Shown one piece after another: positions 34,715-46,620 of a stretch of DNA of 64,000 nt; positions within the stretch are counted from its first letter, which is position 1; every line of letters starts with the position of its first letter. The notes beneath the pieces were generated by a model. The model searched no databases, had not been told where the DNA came from, and saw nothing but the letters and a program-made list of their open reading frames with translations. The translations under genes and the position numbers were made by a program. Source of the stretch: Undaria pinnatifida (lineage: Eukaryota; Sar; Phaeophyceae; Laminariales; Alariaceae); contig JABAKD010000029.1 in NCBI GenBank assembly GCA_012845835.1, positions 1,928,970-1,992,969 of the forward strand, written 5' to 3'.

Positions 34715-36110
34715 TTGCAGAACCCCAAAATACTGGACGTATTTGAAGCATCCACAGTAGTATCGAACCCCGAAATACTGCAAGTACTAGGAGTATCAAC
34801 AATATCAAACCCCGAAATACTTGGAAGTACCGGGAGTATCCACACAGTATCCAACCCCGAAATACTGCGAGTACTTGCAGTATTCGCAGAACCCCGAAAT
34901 ACTTGGAACGCAACAGTTTTCAGGCCCCACTGGTAGTACGTGCACTACAGGTTTCATTGCCATTATATTGTCCACCGACACCCTCACACAGCAGTACTGG
35001 CAGAATAACCACGTACCACTATTAGCCTGCACCTCTGCTGGTGCTGAATGAAAAGACAGACCGTGGGCAGTTGCAGCTGCGTAGCCTGCCAGCATCAGCG
35101 CTCCTTTTGCCGCTGGCGGGGAGGGCGCTTCATCTACAACGGAGCCACCAAAGCAGCAGCATTAGCAGCAGCAGCAGCAGCAGCAGCTAGCCGCAAACGA
35201 AACCACCGCCGCAGCAGAAGCATCAGCACCTACAGCAGCAACAGCAGCCAACCGCAAACAAAGCAGCAGCCGCAGCCGCAGCCGCCGCCGGAGGTTGAAC
35301 CTCAGCCCGAGCCTGAACCGCGGCCACAACAGTCGCTGCCACGAAAGGAGCATCAAAAGAAGCATCAGCTCCACCGCCGACGTCCTTGACCAAGGATGCA
35401 TATACGCTCCCAGTACAGTTCGCACTCCTAGGATACTTCGACAATTTATCAAGCATTTGGTATTGCGTGTACTCTAAGAATTGCCAGTACTGACGGCCGA
35501 AATAATACGAGTACTGGGAGTGTGGGCAGTACTGACGGCGGAAATACTGCGAGTACTGGCAGTACGAGCAGAGTACAAAAACTCCGAGTGCGAGCAGTAC
35601 CCGAGGTAAAAACATCTTAAATACTGCAAGCAATTATAATAAGAGTATGAGCAGTACTGAACTCCGACATACTGTATATGATACGAGTAAAATTCGCCGA
35701 GTGCTGCCACTTGCAGTACCTCGCAGCATGAAACCCAGAAATCCTCGAATTCTAACTTCACCTTGCAGCACGAAACGGTGAAATGTTGCGAGAGTATTGA
35801 CAGTAAGAGCAGTACTAATAGCCGAATACAGCAAGTGCCAGAGTATGACGAGCACGAAACCCCCAATACTTGAAGTACTTAAAAGCATTCCACAGTGTCA
35901 AACCCCGAACTCCTTCGAGTACTGGGCGTATCCACAGCGGCATCAAACCTCGAACTACTGCGAGTCCTGAAGTATCTGCGGAACAGAACCCCGAAACACT
36001 GAGACTAATCGCAGTATTCGAGCCCCGAAATACTGCGAGTACACGACGTATCTGCAGTATTTTTCTCCGAAATAATTTACTTTACTCCCAGATACTGGAA
36101 GCATCTGTGC
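34715..36110. repeat. Degenerate minisatellite CCCCGAAATACTGCGAGTAC
   Basis: About twenty imperfect copies of a 30-45-bp unit containing CCGAAATACTGCGAGTACT and GAGTATC-ACAGTATCAAA. It is interrupted by an unrelated CAG-rich stretch at about 35040-35400 (AGC units at 35155-35190). The Ala/Gln/Pro-rich frames there follow the trinucleotide and carry no recognisable domain. Confidence 0.8.
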
Positions 36111-36139
36111 AACAATCTCTTCTTACAATGCGCACTACG

Positions 36140-36425
36140 CCAGGAAACGGTACACCGTGAAAAGTTCACTCGATGTGACGTCTTTGTTTTTTATTTTAGC
36201 CGTGAGAACAGCTTTTACTACCTTGAACTGGCGTAGAAAGCATCAGTATACCGTTTGATGTCGTTTAGCTTTCCGGACGGTCAGACGGACAGTCGGACGG
36301 ACAGCTCGACAATATCGGCGACAAAAGCCTCAGAAAATATTAGAAAGCTTTATTTTTCCCCATCCGCCGGAGGATAAAAAAAAAAAAAAAAAAAAAATCG
36401 AGTTGAGGGGAAATCGCCAACTCGC
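36140..36425. other. Non-coding interval with recurrent palindromic motif
   Basis: GCTTTATTTTTCCCCATCCG and CCGGAGGATAAAAAAA at 36347-36388 recur near 60615 and, inverted, near 21380. The reason for its conservation is not clear. Confidence 0.45.
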
Positions 36426-36429
36426 TCAC

Positions 36430-36851
36430 CTGACTCGGCACTTTTTGACGTGCTCGACCAAGGCCTCTGTCGGGTCCTCCGAAACGGTTAGGAGGCGCTT
36501 CGTCGCTTGCCGTGTATGGCACGGCAACAGCACCGTCGACATTGGAGCTGTCGGCAATAACGTAGGCGATAGCACCGATGGAGATAGCGGGGTTGGTGGT
36601 GGTAGCGGGGCTGGCGGTAGCGGGGTTGGCGACGGCACAGCCGGGGGTGTGCAATAACTGTCGCGGTTGCTGCTGTTGCTGCTGCTGTTGCTGCTACCGC
36701 TGCCGCTGAGGTCTTGCATATTGTCTTGCATCTTGCTTGCCTCCTTGTCGCCTCCAGCCTCCAGCCTCCACGTCTGATGGAATCGACTTGAATATGACGG
36801 AATCGTATGGCATGCTATTATGAAAACGCACAACGTCAGTCGTCGACGCAA
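36430..36851 (-). CDS. Candidate exon, Ser/Pro-rich, with consensus donor
   Basis: An open frame of 140 codons on the minus strand ends at CAG/GTGAGC, an excellent donor. Its start could be hydrophobic (RRRLTLCVFIIACHTIP), resembling a signal peptide, but the apparent initiator is TTG and the frame may open at an upstream acceptor. A Ser/Asn run (CAG/AGC repeats) and a long Pro/Leu/Ser stretch follow, then a helical end with SEDPTEALVEHVKKCRV. No known family; the downstream exon was not identified. Low-complexity composition makes chance possible. Confidence 0.3.
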
Positions 36852-36866
36852 ACCAGGTAGTCAAAT

Positions 36867-37245
36867 ACCTGAGGGTGGGATGGGATGTGGTGGCATGAGC
36901 TGGGATGGAATGGAATGGATGGGAATCGCTTTAAATAGAACGGGATCGAATGAGATGTATGTAATGAAACTATAGGGGGTGGGATGGGATCGAATGGGAT
37001 GGGACGGGATGGGATGGGATGGGATTGGATGGGATGGGATGGGATGGGATGGGGTGGGATGGGGTGGGATGGGATGGAATGTATTGGTATGGGGTGGGGT
37101 GGGATGGGGATCACTGCGAATGTAACGAGGTCTAATCGGGTGAGATGGGATAGGATGGGATGGGGTGGGATGGAATGGGAAGGGAAGGGACGGGATGTAA
37201 TGAAATGAGATGGGATGGGATGGGATGAGATGGGACGGAATCATC
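36867..37245. repeat. TGGGA pentanucleotide satellite
   Basis: About 370 bases built on GGGATGGGAT with variants (GGGGT, GGAAT), most regular at 36990-37080 and 37140-37230. The long SHPIP-type frames on the minus strand are artefacts. Confidence 0.9.
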
Positions 37246-38665
37246 CCGCCAGCTACCTGATTGCAGACAGGTTGGTGTGAGAGCACCGGTCTGATCACAA
37301 CACAAGCCTGGACGACCGCCGGTCGCAGACTCGCGCGGTACCACAAATAGTGGCAGCATTGTGGCGAACGGTGGGCGTCGGACGCAATGCCAAGAGCTGA
37401 CAGCGCTCTACACATGATAACAGCATGATGGCGAAGGATGAAGATCAGACGTATGCCACGGGTTGAGAGCGCTCTACGCGCTGCTCACACTGCAAACGGA
37501 GAATATCAAGAGTGACTGTCGTAGTAGTAAATGCGATATTGCTGCTGTACACGTACGTACTCGAATCTTGGTCACAAACCTAACTGTCTGCATTGTATCC
37601 TGTACAGCTCTGCCTACTCCATTCGAGAGGCTCAATCGCACAACGGCAACAACAGAAAATTCACTGCTGTACTGATGCGTGATACCTGGTACCTGGTATA
37701 TATACCCGTGTATGCATATTGGATAGCTAAAAATCTTGGATACTGGTCACACAGATCCAACCCGCATAGTGCATGGCTACTCACAACTGGTGATAGGTAC
37801 TACTGTTGTATGTAATGCTAGCAGATGGAGGATGGTGGTGCGAGAAGGTGCTGGGAGGGAGTGCGAGGTGTGGGAGGCGGTGGCGTCTTCATGTCCCAGA
37901 TGAGGGTGGGCAATGGGAAAGAGCCGGAGAATGTTACTAAGTAGCGATTATTCGCCAATTACCCGAAAAGTGTAACTGGTATGTGTTTATGCGGCGGAAT
38001 GCGAGAAGGCGGTTGAAAAAACTAACTCTGGGACGCGATGATCCACAGCGCGGCGCCACATAAACGTGCCATCACAACTGCTGCTGTACCACTCCGCAGC
38101 AACGTTGACAGTAGATGCGTACTGTTGTAACTCCATCACAGCTGATACTGTACATACCATACGTGCTGCTGTAGATCACATGCGCATAGCTCTCTCATTT
38201 ATCGGGATCATGTTTGATACATGGCAGTTATCAAGTTAGCTTGAATGGCATGTGTTACCGGGGCTTTCCAACTACGCCCAGGATCCGAGTACACAACCGT
38301 CCGCGCCGGCCTCCATAATGGCGACGCCGGCCGGGTAGTCGACGCTTCCCGAGGGTCCGGGGTCAGATAATGTGAAAATGAAGAAAAAAACGCAAAGACA
38401 GGAGCCTTGTCGGCAAAGTATGCGCCAAAACGCCCACAGGGCACGGTTATTCGGAGATCTCGTCGTAGATATCGACGTCAAGGCCTCACGCAGGCGCTAC
38501 CGCGCTGAGCGGGCGGATCCGCGAAGCCGGCCGTCGCAGGCGAGGCGGGAACACGCCTCAGCGAAGAAACCGCGCGGAAAGGCGGTCAGAAGCAGTAGAG
38601 ATCCGCAGACTAGAAAGTGACCAGGTCCGCCGACCAGGTATGAACTAAGGCCGCGGGCGGCGTCA
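37246..38665. other. Non-coding interval
   Basis: No supportable gene. It contains the overlapping double word TACCTGGTACCTGGTA at 37683 and a GC-rich patch at 38500-38665 with a basic open frame (38372-38620) that has no recognised domain. Confidence 0.45.
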
Positions 38666-39510
38666 GCCCGCTACGCTCGCGCAAGGAAGAATACAACTAT
38701 TAATAAGCGTTAAGGGGGCAGAAAGAAGAGGCCCATGATTTGGTGCAACCAGCGATTTGATAATGCCAAGAGGTACTTGTGCAGACCTGATTGCCCTCTG
38801 CTGCGCTGTGTGCTTGTTGGCAATGCTACATTCTGAATGGCAGTATACGGGTGTAATTTGCAAAGAAAAAAAGAAGAGAACCGAAAGGACAGTCAAATGA
38901 AGCAACCCCAAATAAAGCGAAAATACGAGTACACGTACATGCCGGTACCTGGTGACAGGTTCTTCGCATGGTACCTGGTACTGCTGTATGTTCGAAAGAA
39001 AGCACAGCGCAACACGGCACAGCACCGAACCGCAGGGTAAGGCACAGCACCGTACGGCACCGCACGGCGCTGTGCTGCTGGGCTATAGCTAGGCTCAGCT
39101 GACCTGGGAGTGCATTTTTGGAGATTCTACAATGTTGTACGTACAGACCTGGTTGGTGTTGTAGTAGTACCGGTACGTGGTATGATAATTTCGAATGATA
39201 CCTGGTACGAACGAGAAAGTGCAGCAAAGCACGCAGAACGGCAGAGCGCGGCACACCACCGCACCGCACGGCAGGGCACGGCAGGGCACGGCACCGCACG
39301 GCGCTGCGCTGCTGAGCTTAGCTGAGCTGATGGGCCAAGCTGAGCGTAGCTGGGAGCTGGTACGATTATTTTGATACCTCGAGTGATACCTTTCAGCAAA
39401 GCAAGCAGCACCGCACGGCACCTCACGGTGCTGCCCTGCTGCCCTAGCGTTGCGGTGCGCTGCTGAGCTGAGCTGCTGATGAGCCAAGCTGAGCTGAGCT
39501 GGGACCTGGT
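38666..39510 (+). repeat. Dispersed element R2, copy 1 (with GC-rich 5' hairpin)
   Basis: Begins with GCGGGCGGCGTCAGCCCGCT and CTCGCGCAAGG, then AGGGGGCAGAAAGAAGAGG, CATGATTTGGTGC, TTTGATAATGCCAAGAGG and GAAAGAAAGCACAGCGC, and a run of GCACGGCACC units ending in TGCTGGGCTATA. The same order is seen near 46085 and, inverted, near 55645-56165. A second GCACGGC-rich block at 39225-39480 is a partial internal duplication. Confidence 0.7.
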
Positions 39511-39547
39511 ATGATGATACTTGGTGCAACTTAAAAAAAAGGGAAGC

Positions 39548-41301
39548 GGTCAAAGGAGGGTATACCCCCGGGTTTTTCGGTCATGTCGGGGTGTAGGGAG
39601 AACACGCCCACGGAACGTGCCCGCGCTAGCCCCAAACTGACTAAAATTAAACTATGAAGCGTCGGGAAGACACCTGCAGCCCGTGCCGAGCACGCACATC
39701 TTTTTTTTGTTTTTTGGGCACGGCATTGGGGCTAACGGGGCCGCGACGCAGAAGGGGGGGTACTGACCCCCCTTTCGACAACAACTTGTGAAGTATACCC
39801 CCGCAAATATTGCTAATTTGTTTATTGCCCGCTCTTGATCGCAATTGTCCCCCACCTGACCGAAGCCACACCCCTTTTTGACCCATGATGACACACTCAA
39901 AAGCGGGTACAACAAGGACGGTTACACGTCACCGCCCACAGCCCGAATAGACCACTTGTTGCGAGTAGTTGCGATCGTTTGTTTCCGAAAAACACAAGAA
40001 ACTACAAACAAAACAAAAACAACCTATGGACGAAAACCAAAATACTTGCTTCGTACATGACACAATGGGAGAACCAAAACACACATAGTAGGTCGTGGAT
40101 GCGTGTGCCGCTCGGGGCTCGGGGCTGAGCTCAGTGGTGCTGCTCGGGGTTCGCGGTGCTGTGCTAGGTGCTTTGTTGTCGGGTCACACACACCAACAGC
40201 ATTGCTCACATCGAACACACAGCGCAGACATCGGCTTTCATCGTGGAGCCAGGTGGATCAACACCTTCTCAAAGGGAAAAAGGGAAAAATGCAGAGGCCG
40301 CAAACAGCGTCAGTAGTTGTATACCAGGACTCTGTACTGCTGTACTGGCCCCTCTATAGTGCGGGTATGTGTACTATAGAAGGGAAGACCGGCACTATAG
40401 CGACAACCGGAACTACGCCCCATGCTTCCAGTACTGATTGTTACCATCTGTGCCTAGCGATTGCACAGGCACTATAATGGACAACCGGCAATACTCAACC
40501 GGCATCATAGAGGGAACTTTGCTGTGTACGTGTCTTCTCGTATCATATGCAACATTCGTAGCGTTCTCTGTGATGGATTGGAGCATAAAATTGATTTGAT
40601 CTTCGACAACCATGGACAGGCTTGCCATAACGTTGGTTATTGTCTTCGTTCCTTATGCTTCGATGTGTGTTGTGTTCCCGTTTGTGGCCTTCCAACGAAG
40701 CACCGAACACAGCACCGAGCCCCGGGCAAGACACGCACCCACGGCCTACGATATGTCTTTTTGTTTTTCTATTGTGTAATAAAATAATACCTGGTGTTCT
40801 CTTCTGTTTTCGTTTATAAATATTCATCTTTTGTTTGTTTCTTGTGCTGTCATGTTTCCGGAAAAACGATTGTAACTACTCTCCACTACTGGATGTTCCG
40901 CGCGTGGTCTATTCGGGATGTTGGGCGGTGACGTGTAGCCGGCCTTGTTGAACAAGCTTTTGAGTGCGTCATGATCGGTCAAATAGAGGTATGATTTCGG
41001 TCAGGTGGGGACAAATGTGGCCAAGAGGGGGTAGTAGATCACTTTAGCAGATTTGCGGGAGTATACCCCCTCGACTTGTAGGCAAAAGGAGGTTTAGGTT
41101 TTCCTCTCCTGCGTCGCGGCCCCGCTAGTCCCAATACCGTGCGAGAAAAAAGACAGAGGTGTGCGTGCTCGGCATGTGCGGCGGGTGTTTCGCCAGCGCG
41201 TCATACTTGAACTTCAGGCAGTTTGGGGCAAGTGCGGGCAAGTTTCGTGGGCGTGCGTTCCCTATTTCCCCAGAAGACTCGGAGTATACCCCCCTTTGAC
41301 C
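39548..41301. mobile_element. 1.75-kb element with ~600-bp terminal inverted repeats
   Basis: The left end, GGTCAAAGGAGGGTATACCC, matches the complement of the right end, GGTCAAAGGGGGGTATACTC. Homology continues inwards in step for about 600 bases: CACGCCCACG-AA-TTGCCCGC, GGGGCCGCGACGCAG, CCACCTGACCGAA, CGTCACCGCCCA-CCCGAATAGACCAC. The arms then meet a spacer at about 40200-40670. An AGC on both outer sides may be a 3-bp target duplication. There is no transposase frame, so it is a non-autonomous foldback-type DNA element of uncertain superfamily. The arms have diverged by perhaps a quarter, so it is old. Confidence 0.75.
40335..40520. repeat. Decayed MITE copy within the inverted-repeat spacer
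   Basis: CCTCTATAGTGCGGGTATGTG (in part), CCGGCACTATAG and CAACCGGCATCATAGAGG match the interior and tips of the 166-bp MITE at 16422. It sits in the loop between the long arms, so it probably inserted there. Confidence 0.5.
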
Positions 41302-42140
41302 AGCCCCCGCCCCAAACAAAAATGAATGAAGAAACCAAAGAAAAAACTGGACCGTTCCGCATGTAATGGAATAAGGCGGTGTCCAAGTGGGAGGTCTTGA
41401 GAGGCCAGGATGTATCAACCGAGCCCTCTCGGGAAAATGACAAAAATAGTAGTTCTATATAAGGCAGCATTGACAACCTAAACCGCCTACACGAGCACCT
41501 TAGCTACTGTGTATTTCAGTCTCAGTCCATGATCACTTACGCTTTTTGAATGCTACTTCCTTTCGCTTTTCCCATTTTTCGCAAATTTTTCGCTTAATTC
41601 ATTTGATTAAAGGGTTTCGAGCGTTCATGCCAGTAAGTGAATCGGACATACTTGGACATTCCGTCACAGGGAATAGAGAACCCCAGGAAGCTGGGGAATC
41701 GCTGAAAAAGCTGTCGCAGGTGCTGCTGTTGCACTTGTACAGACAAAAAATACTCGGCCTTGCCTGAGAGTCACCTCACTTGGCAGCTTCATAGTACTCT
41801 CGTCGATTTTGCGGCCCCGGCTTACTTTTGTCGCTGTATCTTGACCCTTTTGGGACTTGATTATATCTTGATTATAGTATGCAGACCAAACAAAGACGCA
41901 ATCGACCCCATCAAGCGTCTAGAAAGCGCTGGAGGCAATCCGGGTATCATCATGCCTCACGCTTCCCTTACAGCTTCCTGCGTAGCAGTTCGAACACATC
42001 ATCTCCTACACCAGCAGCTCGGATTGATTGCTTCATGTGGCCGATAGATGCTGCAATCGGCAGTTCATTTCAAGGGTTATGACATCTCTCGATCATCATT
42101 ACACGTGCACGCGGAGGCGGGCCCTGCTTGAACGTCGAGT
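41302..42140. other. Non-coding interval
   Basis: No supportable gene. TTCCGCATGTAATGGAA-TTGAGAGGCCAGG-like sequence near 41353-41410 is shared with 46650-46700. Confidence 0.45.
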
Positions 42141-42173
42141 ATCGGACTCATGTACTTGGGATTCATGTGAGAA

Positions 42174-42449
42174 ATGTACGAGCAACGTACTCCGCCCGGC
42201 ATGTCCCGATCTCGGGGTGGGCCGACATTCGCCAAGACCTGCAACGGCGTACCGGAAAACACAAAGGCCTCGGCTCGGCTTTTGGCAGAGGAGGAACCTG
42301 GCGTGGTCTGGCTGGTGAATCCTTCGCCGCAAAAACCGCGTGAGGTGGTGGTGATGCGTGAAATTTTAAACCCCGACGCTGAGGAGTTATTCTTCGATGT
42401 GTTCAACGGGGGCATCGCCGCAGCATCGAGCGCTCTGGGTGCCGCCTGA
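42174..42449 (+). CDS. Small open frame upstream of LINE remnant
   Basis: A 91-codon frame from an ATG with GC-rich third positions, containing ENTKASARLLAEEEPGVVWL and EILNPDAEELFFDVFNGGIA and ending in TGA. It ends about 210 bases before the endonuclease part of a LINE remnant on the same strand. It could be an ORF1-type leader protein of that LINE family or a stray exon. No domain recognised. Confidence 0.3.
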   Translation: MYEQRTPPGMSRSRGGPTFAKTCNGVPENTKASARLLAEEEPGVVWLVNPSPQKPREVVVMREILNPDAEELFFDVFNGGIAAASSALGAA

Positions 42450-42659
42450 GGTGTGGAGAGGTTGGCCGCAGCGTGGGTAGGCACACACGCCGGCAGGTCC
42501 ACGCGGACTATTGGGCTGGATGGGGTGTCTGCGCCCTACCGACATGATTCAAAGGACCGGGCTAGGAACCAGAGAGTCACAGTGGTGAATAAAACAAAGA
42601 AGGGAAGAGAGAGAGAGAATAAGGAGGAGGGGGCGGGCTTCAGGGGCGGGCTACACGGC

Positions 42660-43835
42660 GTGTGGTTAGAAAATCAGCACGTGAGACCCACGAGAGACAG
42701 AGAAGGGCACTTGTGGTGGTAGCTACCTACAATGTGCGCACCGTGGATGTAAAGGCAAGGAACGGGCATGGGCGGGACGAATGTGTACCTGCAAGAATCC
42801 AACACCTTGGTTGTGACTTCGTTGCGCTGCAGGAGACAAGAAGGAAGGGTGAAACGACGTTTGAAGCTGCGGGAGACCGTGTCTTCTGTTGCGGTCAGCA
42901 AGAAAAATCACAAGCCAGTCAAGGGCTACATGGAGTAGGCTTGGCCGTCAAGGAATCGATATGCCGTAAGTCTACGTACTCCAAGCAATTCGTTGACGAG
43001 CGGCTCATGGCGATGCGATTTTTAGTTGTCTAGTTGTTGCGAGGCAGTCAATTTTGTCGTAGCGTACACCACCAACTGAGTGCATCAAGGATGCCGAGGT
43101 GAAAACAACTTTCTGGCAAAAGTCAGAGGATGTGGTCGTACAGATATCGCTTACGCCGACCGCCCGGCTCAGCCTGAAGGGCCGCCTGCTGAAAGCCGAC
43201 GTGATTGAGACCCTGCTGTTCGGGTGTGTAACGTGGACCCTCAACGCGACTCACTATGACGACCTCCGAAAGGCGCACCTCGAAGTCCTCCGGCGAGTCC
43301 TCGACTTTCAGCGTCGTGCCGACCACACCAACTTCTTGTACGCCAAGGCCCTCAAGAAGACGAAAGGCGAGAGCATCGAAACGACCATCCGGACACGGCG
43401 GCTCTTCTTCGCTGGGGCAATGGTACCGAAAAACAAGGGGCGATCGTCCAGTCGGATGATGTCTGCGCAGATACCGGCGGAACAAACCCGGGACCAGGTG
43501 GGCCATCGAACAACTGGCTCAGAACTATGAGAGGCGACCTCGCCGTTTGTCAATCCACGGAAGCCTCCGCACGGCAGTTTGGGGTTGAAACGTACTGTGG
43601 ATCCATGCTGCAAAAGAAGGGGGGCAAGTGGTGCCGGGGGGTCCTCGACGCAGCCGAACGGTTCATGACCACGTGGCACGAAGAGAAGGAAAAGAAGAGC
43701 TCGGAGCGCCGCGCAGGCGGGATACATGACGCACAAGGCCGAAAGGGGGGTGGGGGGAGTAGAGAAACCGCTGTTGAAGAAAGCAAGGAGACGGCAGATA
43801 GGGTAGCAAGGCACCAGGTCGACCAGTAGGTGGGA
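42660..43835 (+). pseudogene. Internally deleted LINE (RTE-like), RT domain missing
   Basis: The left part encodes the start of an APE-type endonuclease: VVVATYNVRTVD, FVALQETRRKG and HGVGLAVKES, corresponding to residues about 137-245 of the full copy at 48 kb. After a stop near 43033 the sequence jumps to the C-terminal region after the reverse transcriptase: RLLKADVIETLLFGCVTWTL, HYDDLRKAHLEVLRRVL, and finally AERFMTTWHEEKEKKSSERR in another frame. The central 650 or so codons, including all RT motifs, are gone. It is only moderately similar to the 48-kb LINE, so it is a different subfamily. Confidence 0.8.
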
Positions 43836-44806
43836 CATGTCTACGTACCCTCAATCTACTGCGACTACATTGTTGTTGTTTTTTTTTTCTTTGGATCGCC
43901 TGCTCCATGCCCTCGCGGGTGACGTGTCAGCCGGTACCGCGGTACTACCACCGGTGGCATGCGGGTTCATGCTGAACCGGTTTTCCCTTTTCCCTTTCAT
44001 CCCTTTTGTTCATTTCTTCGCCCCCTTATCATATAAAAATATTCTAACAACGTCAACTGCTCAACTACTGTGAGTTCGACAAATTTGGGGTCGAGACTCA
44101 TCTTTGCATCCTGCGTAATACACCGGTCGGCCGTTTTTTACGATGATGACATGAACGTGTTCGGTGACACCGAAATTACCATTATACCAGGTACACATTC
44201 ATGTTTATATTTATTAATCTATTTACGATTTCAAGTATTCCATTTGCTCGGCCCTTCCTTTTTCCTTTTGGGCACCCTTGAGGGCTACGGAGGCGATGAT
44301 GTCCGCACAGACGCCGCCGACGAAGATACAGTAAGCAGAGGACAGACCAGGCAGCAATGCTCGTAACCCGCTAGTAGTTGCATTCAGAACCCGCTTTCGG
44401 TGCTGCTCTCGGCTGGATGGTGCCATCTGCTTCGTTGCTGAGTTGTGTGGGACGGTAGTCCCTTCGCAGGTTTCTCTTTCTCAGATGGAGGTGTTAGTGT
44501 GGAGACATACCGAGGTGGGATATGTGCGCAACCGCACGCTCGAGGGTCAACGACGAGAAAACATCTCAGAGTCTGGCTCGAGGAGCCAAGGATGACCTTG
44601 AAGGATTATAGTGATGACGAGGCGGTGCGAGCCAGGGGGTAGGGACTGGTATCCACAGTTGCTCGATTTATTATTCACCTTCGTTTTTTTGTGTGGGGTA
44701 CGGGAGTGAAGACGGTATGGCAGATTGATACACATCATTAGTTGACATTTCTAACCATGTTACCCAAGTCATCTAATTGGTAGGCACTTCGACCGGCGTT
44801 TCGGAT

Positions 44807-44825
44807 GGGTTAGGGTTAGGGTTAG
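44807..44825 (+). repeat. Short interstitial telomere-type repeat
   Basis: GGGTTAGGGTTAGGGTTAG: three perfect TTAGGG-type units. This is compatible with TTAGGG telomeres in the host, but too short to mark a chromosome end. Confidence 0.85.
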
Positions 44826-45134
44826 TATAGGCACCACTACTATTCTGTCGTCAGACACAGACTGCTGTAGTGCGCATGTGACAGACTACGCGGCAATGCT
44901 CCTACTCCTACAGCAGTAGGGTCATTCGAAAACCAGTATGGTTGGTGCCCCCGACGATGGTTGGTTGGCTTTAAGAGCTTTGTTCCTATTTTATACAAAT
45001 ATTTCAAGGACGTCAGCCGTGAGTTCGACGAATTTCGGGTCAATACTCATCTTTGCAAGCTGCGTTGTTGGTACTTGTAATATACTATGCTTTGTTCCTG
45101 TTATTATTAATATTTTTTTCTTGCCAGGAATTTG

Positions 45135-45467
45135 TTTTCACATACATCTACTTTCCAGCTTCTGGACAAGGCGTAGTCACAGGTGTCGTCCCTTCTCGCC
45201 CCGGTCTTTGCCTTCAATTTTTATCGCGCATAGGGTTCAGCAATCCCACTGCTCGTCGACTTTTCATCGAGTGTTGCTAACTCACGCTCTCGCTTTCATC
45301 GAGTGTTGCTACCTCACGCTCTGCTCGAGCTTCCCGCACGTCAATTTGTGCGCAAGAAAAAGTCCCCATAAATTTATACGAGTATGCACTCGGGGGCATT
45401 CGAACTCCCGAAACTGACCTATATACCAGGCTCGAGGACAACCTGATACGCCACCGGGGTGCTTACC
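45135..45467 (-). mobile_element. SINE-like element, family S2, copy 1
   Basis: The minus strand begins with a tRNA-like head: A-box-like TGGCGTATCAGG and B-box-like GAGTTCGAATGCC about 45 bases apart. It then has a unique body and ends in AGAAGCTGGAAAGTAG. A 30-base internal phrase (CATCGAGTGTTGCTA on the plus strand) is duplicated here. SINEs are transcribed by RNA polymerase III and mobilised by LINEs. Confidence 0.7.
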
Positions 45468-45499
45468 TATTATTATTATTTATTTATTTATTTATTTTT

Positions 45500-45803
45500 T
45501 TACTCACACTTTACTTTCCAGCTTCTGGACAAGCCGTGGACACAGGTGTCGTCCCTTCTCCCCCCCGGTTCTTGCCTTCTGTTTTTATCGCGCATAGGGT
45601 TCAACAATCCCACTGCTCGTCGACTTTTCATCGAGTGTTGCTAACTCACGCTCTCGCGCTTTCCGCAAGTCAATTTGTGCACAAGAAAAAGTCCCAACGA
45701 ATTTATACGAGTATGCACTCGGCGGGGCTCGAACTCACGAAACTGACCTATACCAGGCTCGAAGATAACCTGATACGCCACCGGGGCGACCGGCGAACCT
45801 ATT
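45500..45803 (-). mobile_element. SINE-like element, family S2, copy 2 (empty-site reference)
   Basis: Same structure as copy 1, with a more canonical B box (GAGTTCGAGCCCC). At 45701-45708 it has ATTTATAC uninterrupted. This is the undisturbed version of the site where the hAT-type element sits in copy 3. Confidence 0.75.
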
Positions 45804-46084
45804 AATTATTGCTGCCTGACTGCTCTGTTGTGCTTCGTTGGTTGGATGGCTTCATCTGCTCTATGCTGTTCGTAACCAAGTCATAACTCATAGTGAGTTG
45901 CTGGCTGCCTGTTGTGCTTTTTTTTATCGTGTCGTCCTGTTTCCCTGTTTGTTTCCAATTGTTCTTCCTCCTTGTTTTTCTTATTATTTTTATGTTATTG
46001 TTTTCTTTTTCTTTTTCCCCGTGCTATTGTATTGCAAATTGCCTGGTGTGCTGGCTTGCATCTTTTCTGGCTGCGTGCAAGGCA

Positions 46085-46620
46085 AGGAAGAATGCAACTA
46101 AAAACATATGTAAAGGGGGCAGAAAAAAGAGACCCATGATTTGGTGCGAACAGCAATTTGATAATGCCAAGAGCTGCTTGTGCAGAGCAAATTGCCCTGT
46201 TGTGCTCAGCTGTGCTGTGTGCTTTTATTACCGGTGTCTGATCGGCAGTATGGGGGTAATTTGCGTGGGGGAAAAAACAGGGGGCCGTGAAAGATCAAAT
46301 TCATGTAGAAAAAGAAAAAAGAGGAAAAGTAGTACTCCGTACACAACACGCATTATACCCGGTACTGCTCTATTTTCAAAAGAAAGCACACAGCGCAGCG
46401 ACACAGCACCGCAGCGAAGGGCACGGCACCGCAGCGAAGGGCACGGCACCGCACCACACGGCTCCGCACGGCGCTACGCTGCGCTGCTGGGCTATATATA
46501 GCCGGACTGATCTGAGCTGGGCGTGCATGTGATCCAACAGCGTATAGTATCTGACGGTATGTACAAATCTGGTGTAGTATTAATAGTACCGGTATGTACT
46601 ATTGGCGTTTCGTATTTCGA
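46085..46620 (+). repeat. Dispersed element R2, copy 2
   Basis: GCAAGGCAAGGAAGAATGC, AAAGGGGGCAGAAAAAAGAG, CATGATTTGGTGCGAACAGC, the AAAGCACACAGCGCAGCG run, and TGCTGGGCTATATATAGCCG in the family order. It lacks the GC-rich hairpin of copies 1 and 3. Confidence 0.75.

Noticed and set aside
36861..37415. Minus-strand frame with SHPIPSHPIP repeats
   Set aside because: Direct translation of the TGGGA satellite.
44807..44825. Chromosome end
   Set aside because: Only three telomere-type units embedded in ordinary repeat-rich sequence.
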